A stretch of DNA of 34,704 nt from Chara braunii. Lineage: Eukaryota; Streptophyta; Charophyceae; Charales; Characeae. This document shows, one piece after another, positions 20,764 through 29,960 of this stretch. The notes under the pieces were generated by a model, which did no database searches, was not told the origin of the DNA, and saw only the letters and a list, made by a program, of their open reading frames with translations. Position 1 is the stretch's first letter. Each line of letters begins with the position of its first letter. Location of the stretch: positions 1,300,303 to 1,335,006 of the forward strand of contig BFEA01000391.1 in the NCBI GenBank assembly GCA_003427395.1. Reading direction: 5' to 3'. The position numbers and the translations under genes were made by a program.

Positions 20764-21639
20764 TCACGTGGGGACTCCACGTGGCTCGGCCAGAACTTCT
20801 GGGAACCGATCGAGTAGGTTTTGGATGTTTGGTGGAACCGGTGGGGTTGGAGGATCAACAAAGGGATCACCTAGATCAGGTCGTAGGTTGCGAATAAAGG
20901 CGACTGAATCTGAAGTAGGATCATTTGGACTAATAGAAGGTAGAGAAGTAGAGGTGTTAGGAGTAGAAGTACTAGAAGTAGAATCACTAGCTGTAGTAGT
21001 AGTAGTATTAACCGCAAAAGTAGATGGCACGTGGGAAGGACGAACAAAGGCAACATACAACTTTTTGTCCTCTTTGTGCTTGCGCTATTTCTTGGAGAAC
21101 TTCATAGCATTCAGAAAAGTCATTGGGGACTCGTGCTTCTCATCTAGGAGGATGGGAAGCTCATTCCCTTGAGCATCTTTGACCATCAAAAGTGACTCCT
21201 TCCACTTGGTCCATTCCCATTGGGACTGCAGCCAGCCCAAGCCAAGGACAGCGTCGAAGGGGTACTTGTCAAGGACATAGAAGTTAGACGCGTGGGTGAC
21301 AGTTTTGTTCTTGTCAAAGGTAGTGCGCACACCTTTGACTGCATGCGTAGAAGAGACAACTTCTTTGTTGCCAACTTGGGTTCGGCAAGGGTTTTGCAAG
21401 GCCACTTGCTTCATTCCCAAGCCCACTTTGCGTATCTCATGACGTGACATAAAGTTAGTCGTAGCACCACAGTCAATCAAGACGCGGAGATAGCGGTGGT
21501 TTATGAGATGTTTGAAGAAGCTCAACTTCACTGTCCCTTGGGCACGCTGTTGTTTCATCTCAGCCCAATGCTCCAAGCGGTAGTGGAAGTCAACCGTCCC
21601 AAACTCCTCCCAAGGCTCGACGTACAAAACATTGCACAC
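20764..21639 (-). pseudogene. pol: Element 4 protease and linker to RT
   Basis: Frame 21085-21639 (184 residues) contains LIDCGATTNFMSRHEI at about 55-70, a retropepsin-like active site with Cys in the second position, and DAVLGLGWLQ near 139, the flap/late motif of this family. It would cleave the Gag-Pol polyprotein. A stop at 21085-21087 is followed in the same frame by a Ser/Thr-rich linker (20767-21060) ending NIQNLLDRFPEVLAEPRGVP, then a TGA at 20764-20766 directly before RT. The linker DNA is rich in GTAGTA-type triplets near 20990-21010. Confidence 0.82.
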
Positions 21640-21783
21640 TTCAGCCTTGGCTTCAATAGCTGATTGGGCTTCAAGGGAGGGTTGCTGATTTGTATCAGAT
21701 CCAGTCTCCCTTGCTGTAAAGTGTGCTGAAATCGACTCTACGCCTGGGTCTGGTTTCCTTGCAGCCTATAGCAATCATGTACC

Positions 21784-22224
21784 TTATGGTTCGGTTTCTG
21801 GCAATGCAAGCATATCCCCTCGGTCTACCCCGCCAGTCATTTTCAGTGATCTGGAGATCGACCCACGGTTTAGTGGCCGCATCCTCCGGTTTTGCTGGGA
21901 TTTTGACTCCCTTGGGAAGTTGGACCTAACTCTTCCCGCATTCAGATTCGATCCCTTTGCATTGGCAGTTTTTTTAAAGGCAGTAAATTTTTCCTCTTCT
22001 TGGTTTACATCAGGCTCATGGGCTGACGAACAGGCTGTATCAGTGTCCTGCTCTTGGTCGTCACCAAGAGTGGGGTCATCTGCATCGAGCTCCTCTTCAG
22101 CCTCCAGCAGGTCATGCACCGCAAAACGGTTGTTGCCTTTGAACCGCCTGCCGCCCATGGGCTTTTTGTTGCCTGTTGTGGAAACGAGGTCTATCGCCTC
22201 GAGACTGACTATGTTCTTCCTCAA
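21784..22224 (-). pseudogene. gag: Element 4 gag C-terminal part and zinc knuckle
   Basis: 146-residue frame with LEAIDLVSTTGNKKPMGGRR, an acidic stretch (LLEAEEELDADDPTLGDD) and a basic Arg-rich end. Just downstream, in the next frame (near 21770-21815), the minus strand encodes CLHCQKPNHKVHDC, a perfect C-x2-C-x4-H-x4-C knuckle followed by YRLQGN. A TAG lies four codons before the first Cys in that frame. So gag shifts frame near 22224 and again near 21830. Confidence 0.8.
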
Positions 22225-23543
22225 AGTGAACCAGTAGTGTACCCAATGAAGTCACTGCCTAGGCGATTTGTGAAACTGGTGGGAACCGCGCCTTTGACCA
22301 CATCCAAGCAAGATTGATCAGTCAGTTCTAATTCGGGTGTAGCAAACATCTTGCTGAGGTAAGTCTGGAGGGTTTTCATGGAGCCCGTCCACTTGCTGCA
22401 TTTGATTTTGTTAAGCTGGCTTTTTGCCATTGCTGCAACGTGTGGATGCATGTATTGCGCAATGAGGAGTTCCTCGAGGGAAGCAACCAGGATGGCCTTA
22501 AGCCACCTTGTTCTTTCTATCTTTGGAACCCCATCTCGCGTACCTTGGACTTCTAGGAAGCCCCGTACAACAGGCTCGACATTCATTCCCATGATCGTGG
22601 ACTGGGTCTCAGGTTGAGTCCCCAGAACCTCAAAGTATGCCCTCATGGAGTTGATCCAGGATTCAACGTTTTCTTTGCTGTCATACTTCGACGGTATTTG
22701 CACTGCCTTTCGATCCACGTAGGGACCGGCGTAGCCGGGACCAGCACCTGCTGGTTCAGATCTTGGGGCTGCAGCAGTTGCAAAATTTCCTGCCTCGTTG
22801 CTTGTTACAGCAACAACGGAATCTGCACCTGTGGCAGGTCCCGAGGGGTTTGCCATCACACTCAAGGAAGAAGTAGAAGAAGATATGGTAAAAGGGGCAA
22901 GGTTAGTTACAACTGCAGCTCCGGAACCAGGGGGCAGAGGGAGAGGATTGGCCGCTTGGGCTTGTTGCAGCGCAGCAACCTCTACCATCAAGTCACAGTA
23001 CTTGGTGGTCATCTCTGTCAGATCCTCCTGAAGTGTCCGCAATTTTGCGAAGACGTCAGCGATCTGAGTGGTATGATCTTCAAGGCTCCAGACTTTGACA
23101 ATAGCGGTGAGTATGGACTGCAGTTGTTCCCCCCACTGCTCTTTGGTCAGCGAGGGGAGAGTTTCCAAGATGGCCTCCTGACTTTTCAGCAGCAGTTCCT
23201 TCCTTTCCTTTTCTGTCCCTTGTTCTTTTTTTATGGCACTATCCAAGAGTGCTTGCAGATACGGTTTCTCCGCATCGCTGGCTACATCTAACAGGGCCTT
23301 CCACTGGACTGAGGTTAGTCGTGGCTGGGCCATTTTCGGACCATTGTCGTCGGCAGGTGGATCGGAGAGAGCCCAATCACCAAAAGAATCAATCGGACTC
23401 TCAAGAGGTACACTCCCCTTTTCGCGTGGACGAACACTCTGTTTCCAAGTCCTTGCCCACCCCAGACAGTCACTTTCCCTCTCTTCCTTTTCTCTCTCCC
23501 TCTTCTCTCTCTCTTCTTTCTGGTTGTGAGTCTCCACGGGCAT
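22221..23543 (-). pseudogene. gag: Element 4 gag N-terminal and capsid part (longest frame in the window)
   Basis: 440-residue frame. Residues 1-30 are a charged Glu/Lys/Arg run. A likely native start is M71 (MAQPRLTSVQWKALLD). Residues about 95-200 are Glu/Lys/Gln-rich and probably helical or coiled coil. Residues 200-275 are an Ala/Ser/Pro linker. Residues about 280-435 are the capsid-like domain (VQIPSKYDSKENVESWINSM, FLEVQGT, LEELLIAQYMHP, LTDQSCLDVVKGAVPTSF). The frame ends GYTTGSL and the downstream part of gag continues in another frame, so this is the intact N-terminal three quarters of a broken gene. Confidence 0.85.
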
Positions 23544-24859
23544 CGGAAATGAACTCAGAGAAACAGACTGAAAAGCTCAGAGAAGAGAAGGTAGAACTCC
23601 TAGCTGGAGCGGCATTTCATTTGGACTTCGAGAGCAGCAAACCAAAGAAAAGCAAACAAATTCACATGAGAGGTCTGATCCAGCGACCTAGTCTGATCAG
23701 ACTGCATACAAGGTCCTCTCGAGTCCAGTCTGACCATCTCCGTGACCGTGCAACAAATCAGACAATGAGTGACTAAATGCAACAATGGAGAATTGAGTGG
23801 TGTACAGGGTGCGAGTCAAGCCATGGACGGTGCAACCAAAAGCATGCGAAACGTCTCAGCCGAGTTCCCCTCGGCAGTGAGTGTCCTAGCCAACAAGAAT
23901 AGAAGTCCGAACCTCAGTCAGGAAGACGATGGACTAATGCCAAACAGATATGGGTCCGAAGGGCTCTTCTTATTTTGGCCCCGTCCCAAAGGTTCCAGAA
24001 GTCTCACGTAGGCCGCGACCAGGTCCCAACCAAGAGGAGTCCCACATGGACTCGGTTCAATTTCTACCGCACCGAAAAACGAAATTTCAACTTCTGACAA
24101 AACCTACAGACTACAAACGTTCAGAGATGAAAAGACAAAGCATTGTAGAAAGACTCGGCATTCGGATCAAGATACTTCATTTTCCATCCATCCGGTGAGT
24201 AGGTAGATCACACACATTCAATCACACAATCAAGACCAGAGAGGAGTAGGAAAAGAAACCCAGAGTAACCCCAGCAGGACAAACCATACCAGGCACATAT
24301 ACATGGGCATCCCGTAGATGCACGACACTTACCTGAGTGGCCTTGAGCTTCGAGATGAATAGAACTTACCCCCCTCTCATGTGATCCTCCCGACCCCTCT
24401 AACGCTACCCCTACATTAGTGTCCTATCTCCTAGGAGGGTCTGACTCCAACACCAAAGTGCAACGCCGGATCCCCCGTCGATGCTGAAGAACAAAGTAGC
24501 AACTTGCAATCCGTAGATGTTGAGTGGCCGCTGACCCTCAAGCTCGCCTACTTGAGGGCAGCCCTTAAGTTGCCAAGTGTCTCCCTTGAATTAGATTCCA
24601 GGTGCAAGTGCCTCCCACTGTCGCCTCTCTCAAATTGTCGCATGAAGTCTCCTCGAAATGTCTCGCCACCCTAATCTCACTCTCAAGCAACCTGGTAAGG
24701 TTCAATGTCGACCCCACATGACCTAACCAGGTGGGGGCTGCTTCCCTTAGCCACGCTGCCCCACTTCTCTTACATCCAACCCTAACCCTAAGTTTTGCCC
24801 TCAACCACTTAGGTTAGGGTTAGGGCAGCAAAGTCAACTCTCACCAGCAAGTAGAATCC
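23544..24859 (-). other. Element 4 5' leader
   Basis: 1.3 kb between gag and the primer-binding site, without a recognisable gene. Near its start (minus-strand sense) it holds an inverted repeat of telomere-like sequence, listed separately. Confidence 0.65.
24780..24825. repeat. Perfect 12 bp inverted repeat of telomere-like sequence
   Basis: CCCTAACCCTAA (24780-24791) and TTAGGGTTAGGG (24814-24825) are exact reverse complements separated by 22 bases. RNA from either strand could form a stem-loop. It lies 35 bases from the primer-binding site. Confidence 0.85.
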
Positions 24860-24871
24860 GCTCTGATACCA
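24860..24871 (-). other. Primer-binding site of Element 4
   Basis: GCTCTGATACCA, one base from the LTR edge at 24873; the minus strand reads TGGTATCAGAGC, matching initiator-Met tRNA priming. Confidence 0.93.
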
Positions 24872-24872
24872 A

Positions 24873-26151
24873 TGTTATGATCCTGGCCAATTTCGAGATA
24901 CACATCCATCATATAGTACAATGTCGTCCAATTGCAGAAAGAAATGAATGAACTTGAGAGGAGAGAGAGGATTAGAAAGAGAAGAAGAAGTAAGAAAGAA
25001 GAAGAAGATGATGTACACCACCATAGACAAATGACAAGGCTCTTCTTCTTTGCCCAACAATCTCCTCCTCCTTATCTCCCCCTTCTCTTATTCATACAAG
25101 AAATAATAATACAATGTTGAATGGCTGATCCAGAACCAATGTCCGATTCCCTCTTCTACTGCAGGTATCACTTGAGGTCCACCATAGCCATGACCGCCTC
25201 TCCCACTCTTCACTCTCATAGGCCGAGGCTATGGCAGACTACTAGGCCTTGCCCAGATGCCCAAAGGACAACCCAAAGCAGCTATGGCTGCTCTAGTTCA
25301 GGCCGCCATGCCCGACCTTGCCTCAAAGCTTCTTGGTGTAGCTCTCCCCAGTTGGGGACTCCCTGCTACAGCGCCCACCAAGGTGATGAAGATGGCTGCC
25401 ACCATAGCCAGGTAAGTACCCCTGGCGCTCCTCCCCCTTTCCGTCCTTCTTCCTCCTCCGTGTCCTTCTCCTTCCCTCAGTCGCTGCTCCTGGATAGCAC
25501 TGCTCCAACCGGCGCTCCAACCAGTGTGTCGCCAAACTTGCACACCGAGAATGAGGCCGGGCTCTTCGCTCGACTAGGAGATATAGCGGCCTGCTTGCCT
25601 CTTCGGGCGGTGACTTCCAGGCCGCTCGGCCTTCCAAGCAACGGGTACCTCCTCCCTTTCGGAGGTAAACATCATTGCAGACTTTGATATTGCCCATACA
25701 GGCCCTAAACCCAGACTGGCTGGACTGGTATCCGCCTAGACCTAACCTACAACTATTGGGCCTCTAAAAATGCCACTTTTGTCTTCTTCTGCTCGGTCTC
25801 CAGTACCCGCACATCTACCTTTTCAAGGTGCGGTACCGGCCTACTCGCTACTTGAGTGTTTTTCCCGCTGCAATCCCTCAATGCCACGGCCACAGGTAAG
25901 TACCGGCCCTGAGGGCCCAATGAACGAGCAAGTGCCCTTGCGGGCCACACACACACTCAAGCCAACCAGCACTCAGAAAGGCACGGCCACACACACACTC
26001 AAGCCAACCNGCACTCAGACAGACATGCAGTCCAGCAAGTGTGCACACACAAACTTAGTAGCAGGCGGGAAACTCAGCAAGGCATTCAGTCTATGGGGAA
26101 AACTCAGAAATCAGCCGTGTGTTTCAGTCCATGTTTGGACGGGTCATCACA
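24873..26151 (-). repeat. 5' LTR of Element 4
   Basis: 1279 bp, + strand TGTTATGATCCTGG to GACGGGTCATCACA, direct copy of 16526-17814. One ambiguous base (N) occurs at 26010 inside the 43 bp tandem repeat, where the other LTR has A. Confidence 0.93.
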
Positions 26152-27024
26152 ACTATAGGAGACAGATGGTGGGAAAACATCGCGATACTCGTGAAGGAGG
26201 GCACCAACGCTTGGCGGTAAGGAAGAAAGAAGGGTGTCAAATTCCTTGGCAGCGGTGGCGTCAGACGCAAAGGTGGAGGGAGTCTGTGTGGAGATAGGGA
26301 CTGAGGGTGTATAAGTGATAAGGGAAGCAAGAAAGTGAGATGGGCTAGCAGGGATAGAGGAAGGTAAGGAAGTTGAGGAATCAGGAGGGTCGGGGGGCTC
26401 GGGGGGTGGTGGATCGGGCTCAACCAACTCAATGTCGTGATGTATAGAGTTGCAGGTGAGGAGATCCTTGATGTCGACAACATAAAGTTCGACATCTGGC
26501 TGATGAAGCAAGGGGTGGAACTGGGTAGGTGTACAAATGGTGACATTAACAGGGGGAGAAAGTGTAGAGTCCGATTTGCCCAACAACGAAATACGGTATC
26601 ACTTCTCATCATTGGCGTCGAGGACGTTATCATTGTGGGTCGAATCGCGGCCGGAATGGGCGAACTGGTGGGAGTAGGTAGTGTCGAGAACAAGATCGTA
26701 TAGGGTTTCCATGATGTTGAAGGTCCACTGGTCATGGAATTAAGGGGCCTTGTGAAGGCTGTGGGGCATCCGCAAGGGGAAGGAGAGTGGAAGATCAGGC
26801 ACCACACAATCGACGAAGGATTAGGCCTGATTGTCGCCAAGCGTGGCAATGACAATGGAAGGATAAGAGGATGCATAGAGAGATGACTCCTTAATTACAC
26901 GAGGATGAATGAAGTCGCCAGTAGAGCCAGAGTCCCATAGTGCGCAATACACTCTAGTAGAGGTCCCGTGGCCCACTGGAATAATCGGTAAGGTGTGATG
27001 GGGATTGTGTAGGTGCTGAGACAT
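26152..27024 (-). pseudogene. pol: Element 3 protease and pol N-terminal linker (right of the nested insertion)
   Basis: Frame 26821-27024 carries VYCALWDSGSTGDFIHPRVI, a retropepsin active site (D-S-G-S-T). After a stop at 26821-26823 the same frame continues through LSLRMPHSLHKAP and, after further stops, 26586-26152 with a Pro/Ser-rich linker and ALLHEYRDVFPPSVSYS at the edge of Element 4. That motif (YRDVFPP) normally lies just upstream of RT, whose next residues are found at 16525 on the far side. The protease motif itself looks intact, but no continuous product can be made. Confidence 0.87.
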
Positions 27025-27352
27025 TGTGGACAGGGTGCGCTCTTTAAGGCGGATACGTTCTTCGCGGATCTTAACACACTCGAGGTCCAGGAAGTCAATG
27101 ATATCCTCGGCTGCAATAAGGGAAGCACTGCAGCGGGTCGTGCGAAAAGCACTCCTGGTACGAGGATGTGGAGAGGGGGGGGGTCACGAGAGATGCTAGG
27201 CGAGGAAGGAGAAGGTATACCAGTGTCGGTAGGCTCAGCTAAATATAAGGTCGGAGCAGAGTCATCGAGAAGAGTAGCAAGCGGCGTGAAGGTAGGGGCG
27301 CAAACGACTATGGCTGCTACCGTACAAGAGTCAGGGGAATGAGACATTGTGG

Positions 27353-27853
27353 CTAGATGGGTGTTGCACTGGAGATCAAGACGGGGGGGACAGCCTGAGG
27401 GTGAGCCTGTTGTGCGAAGTGACACTGGAGGGCATCTGCGTATGGGCAGGTAGAGGAGGTATGGCCAGCGAGGCGGCAACTGGTGCAAATGCTTTGTGTA
27501 CGAAGATCCTCACTCGCAGTGATTGTCAAGCGGCTGCAAGGGAACACAAAGCCCGTTGGGAGGGGTAGTCAAGGGACCGTAGAACGAGTCCTGGAGTATG
27601 AGGGTTGACGACGGTGGAGGGCGGAAAGGGCCCACACAGAGCGGTCGTACTGGGAAGAGACGCCATCCTCCGCGGGGGACTGAGAGTCGGGTCCCTGATT
27701 TAGGTCACTCGCAAAACCATCTGAGGCGGTGTTGTCATCAACGCTCGGCGGATCACGAAAGCAAGGCATGAAAGCGACAAAAGAGGGATCGTTTAGAGCC
27801 CCTACGAGGGCCACGTCTCCGACGTCACACGTGGTTAACGATATGGTGTGCAC
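27353..27853 (-). pseudogene. gag: Element 3 gag C-terminal part with zinc knuckle
   Basis: Two pieces in one frame, 27569-27853 and 27353-27547, are separated by a TGA at 27569-27571. The second piece has CTSCRLAGHTSSTC, a C-x2-C-x4-H-x4-C knuckle, then CPYADALQCHF. The first piece is acidic/Ser-rich (SDGFASDLNQGPDSQSPAED) and of unknown function. Between this and the protease, frames are scrambled for about 330 bases. Upstream it is bounded by the inverted-repeat structure at 27826-28505. Confidence 0.78.
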
Positions 27854-27954
27854 TCTATGGAATGATGCAATTTTTGGTTAAAAAGGCCTTCTGGTTTTCT
27901 TATAAATAGCATTCAAAAAACGCTGAAATTTTGGGTCTCCGTTAACCGCCTCTC
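27826..27954. repeat. MITE-like repeat, left copy (internally deleted)
   Basis: Starts CACACGTGGTTAACG and ends CCGTTAACCGCCTCT. It is the reverse complement of 28241-28354 with about 3 differences in 112 bases. Relative to the right copy it lacks about 137 bases (28354-28490), joining GTTAACG directly to ATATGGTGTGC. Confidence 0.88.
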
Positions 27955-28240
27955 GTCATACATCACGACATTCCACTGTGTACGAGCCCAAATTCCCATC
28001 GATGCCATATCAGAGGACACCATGATCGAACGATTCCGCGCAGGCCTACCCCAACCATTCCAGTTGCAGATGATGACGTATTCGATCCCCACCTTACCAG
28101 AGGCTTTCAACATTGCTCGGGCCATCCAGCTCACTTATGCTCCACTCAGCCCCTCGCCTCAGTCCGTCACTGCCCATGCCGCTACTACTGCAGCCCCTTA
28201 CCCCTCCCAACCTCGATAGCCTTCCACATACCGTCTGTGG
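27955..28240 (+). pseudogene. gag: Inverted internal piece of the Element 3 gag
   Basis: Although Element 3 is on the minus strand, this piece reads as gag on the + strand: SYITTFHCVRAQIPIDAISE, then MIERFRAGLPQPFQLQ and LPEAFNIARAIQLTY (open frame 28022-28219). These are typical of the gypsy capsid region following W..Y/F segments. The minus-strand gag at 28510 ends ALESYT, so ALESY plus ITTF would be continuous if this piece were flipped. The 8 bases GTCATACA at 27955-27962 match TGTATGAC at 28506-28513 in opposite orientation. Confidence 0.82.
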
Positions 28241-28505
28241 AGGGGCGGTTAACGGAGACCCAAAATTTCAGCCTTTTTTGAATGCTATTTATAAGAAAAC
28301 CAGAAGGCCTTTTTAACCAAAAATTGCATCATTCCATAGATTGCACACCATATTAACAAACCATTAAAAAAAATCGAAAATAAATAAATAAAAACAGGGT
28401 GAAATAGTAAGGCAAAAGTGCACTTGAATGACATTTTGCCCTAATTTCAGTTTTGGACCTGTTACTCAGGAGCTGAAGACTGGGGATCCCCGTTAACCAC
28501 GTGTG
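28241..28505. repeat. MITE-like repeat, right copy (full length, about 265 bp)
   Basis: Starts AGGGGCGGTTAACGGAGACC and ends GGGGATCCCCGTTAACCACG followed by TGTG. The termini GGTTAACGG..GA.CC are inverted copies of each other. The middle is AT-rich (AAATAAATAAATAAAAACAG). No open frame of note, so it would be non-autonomous. Confidence 0.82.
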
Positions 28506-28508
28506 TGT

Positions 28509-29907
28509 ATGACTCTAAGGCATTGTCGCCACCAAGCCATCCGATCTCAGCCATGCGGGTAATCGGATCGCGGGCTGGTGCAGGGAAGGAAAAGTACTGC
28601 TGAAGGAAGTCCCAAAACTCAGGATAAGGCATGCCCTCATGTACGCCGCGTTGTGAGCGAAGGGCAAGGAAGTCATGTCAGGTGGAGGCAGCGCGACCTG
28701 TAAAGCAAGAGGACATCTAGACGGGCCACAGTTCCATGGCGACACCATGGTAGCGAAGCTGTGCTTCGACAGTAGTGATCCATCCTTGGAGCTCGGAGGC
28801 CCTGCTGTCCAACTGCGGGAGGCGATGGTGTCGGAACTGTGGGACATACGTCGGGGGCCGATAATGGGTAGGGAAAGGAAGAGTCGACTGTGACAAGAGG
28901 ACAGAAGTAGTGGCACCAGCAACAGCATCAGAAAGAGGGGGAAGTTGGGGCAAAGGTCCCTAACACATCATGGTGGCCGGTGGTGGGAGAGTGAAATGCA
29001 TCACAGCGGCCTGTGTCTTATGTTGTTGGTAGATGAAAGGGGCAATAGGCTGTGCCACGAGGTGGGGAGGCAGGGGTTGACCTCCTTGGAGCAGGCGGAT
29101 GTGATCATGGGTCAGGGTGAGCTGGCATTGGGGCTCGGCATTCTGTGTCCTAGGTGTAGGAGGGGGTTGGGGGGGAGGCAAAGGAGCGGGGGGTGATGAG
29201 GTAGGTGTCGTGGTAACTAACGTCGAGGAGGTGGCGGGACAAGATGCCATGGGTCCTGAGGAGGGAAAGATGGCTGCAGAGGAAGGGTGGGACTGGGGTG
29301 AGGGCATGCCACCTCCACCCGTGGAGGAGACAAGTGTGTAGATGACGCCAGTCGAAGGAGGGGAAGCTGGCATAGACGTTGACGAGGGGGGTGGGATGGG
29401 GGCATGCGGGATGCCGAACGGAGGGGGTGGAAGATGTGATTCACTGGGAGCATGTATGTGGGAAGGGCAAAGATGGGGGGGAGAGCAAGGAAGTGCACTG
29501 GTACGGGGCTCCAGCTATGACACGTGGACCGACAGGGATGAAAAGTCGGTATGAAGGGTCGTGAATTTGGCCTCGAATGTGGCCTGCATGTTCTCAAGGA
29601 GAGCCAGTAGGCGATCTGATTGGGTGGCTGGACGCGAATTGGCAGCCATAGGGGTGGAAATCTGAGACGAATCAGCGATGGTATCGCGATCTAGGAGCGC
29701 AAGCCCTTCACTAGTGGAGCGGGAGCGGCTTGCTGACTCGAAACTCTGCATGGAATCAAAAGATGAAGAAGATGAGGATGGTGTAGAGGAAGAACCGTGA
29801 CGAGAAGGACACTCGGTGGTCGTTGTCTGCGCGCGTGCAAGTTGATTGGCGGCATGGGCATCACGAGCGAGATTTTGGAGTGCACGCTGTCGTGGGTCAC
29901 GGGACAC
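28509..29907 (-). pseudogene. gag: Element 3 gag N-terminal and capsid part, one frame with four stops
   Basis: From Met at 29907 (MSRDPRQRALQNLARDAHAA) a single frame runs to 28509 and is interrupted only by stops: TAG 29515-29517, TAG 28960-28962, TAG 28717-28719 and TGA 28678-28680. Segments: an N-terminal basic/Ser-rich region, a helical stretch (LLALLENMQATFEAKFTTLH), a long Pro-rich linker (residues about 140-300), then the capsid-like part LDSRASELQGWITTVEAQLR, PYPEFWDFLQQYFSF and MAEIGWLGGDNALESYT, where the inverted block begins. Preservation of one frame despite four stops suggests decay by point mutation. Confidence 0.83.
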
Positions 29908-29960
29908 TAGGGTAATGCGTGGGAAAAGGGGGTTATAAGAGGAAGTCTAGTAAAATGAAG

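Larger units (their letters stand above)
16526..26151 (-). mobile_element. Element 4: Ty3/gypsy LTR retrotransposon nested in Element 3
   Basis: A 9626 bp element with direct LTRs 16526-17814 and 24873-26151, a primer-binding site next to the right LTR and a G8 polypurine tract next to the left LTR. It inserted into the Element 3 pol: to the right the minus strand reads EYRDVFPPSVSYS, to the left SIPTMRDLEHHI, which are adjacent in gypsy polyproteins. Target duplication is unclear: ACTGG ends at 16523 and ACTAT follows 26151 (3 of 5 match, two extra bases). Order on the minus strand: leader, gag, zinc knuckle, protease, RT, RNase H, integrase, chromodomain-like tail. Many in-frame stops are present. 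Confidence 0.93.

Noticed and set aside
24776-24825. Interstitial telomere array
   Set aside because: Only two units per arm and in inverted orientation; a real interstitial array would be a longer direct repeat.
27826-28505. Complete DNA transposon with its own gene
   Set aside because: The only open frame between the inverted arms is gag, and no transposase motif is present; the arms behave as non-autonomous repeats.
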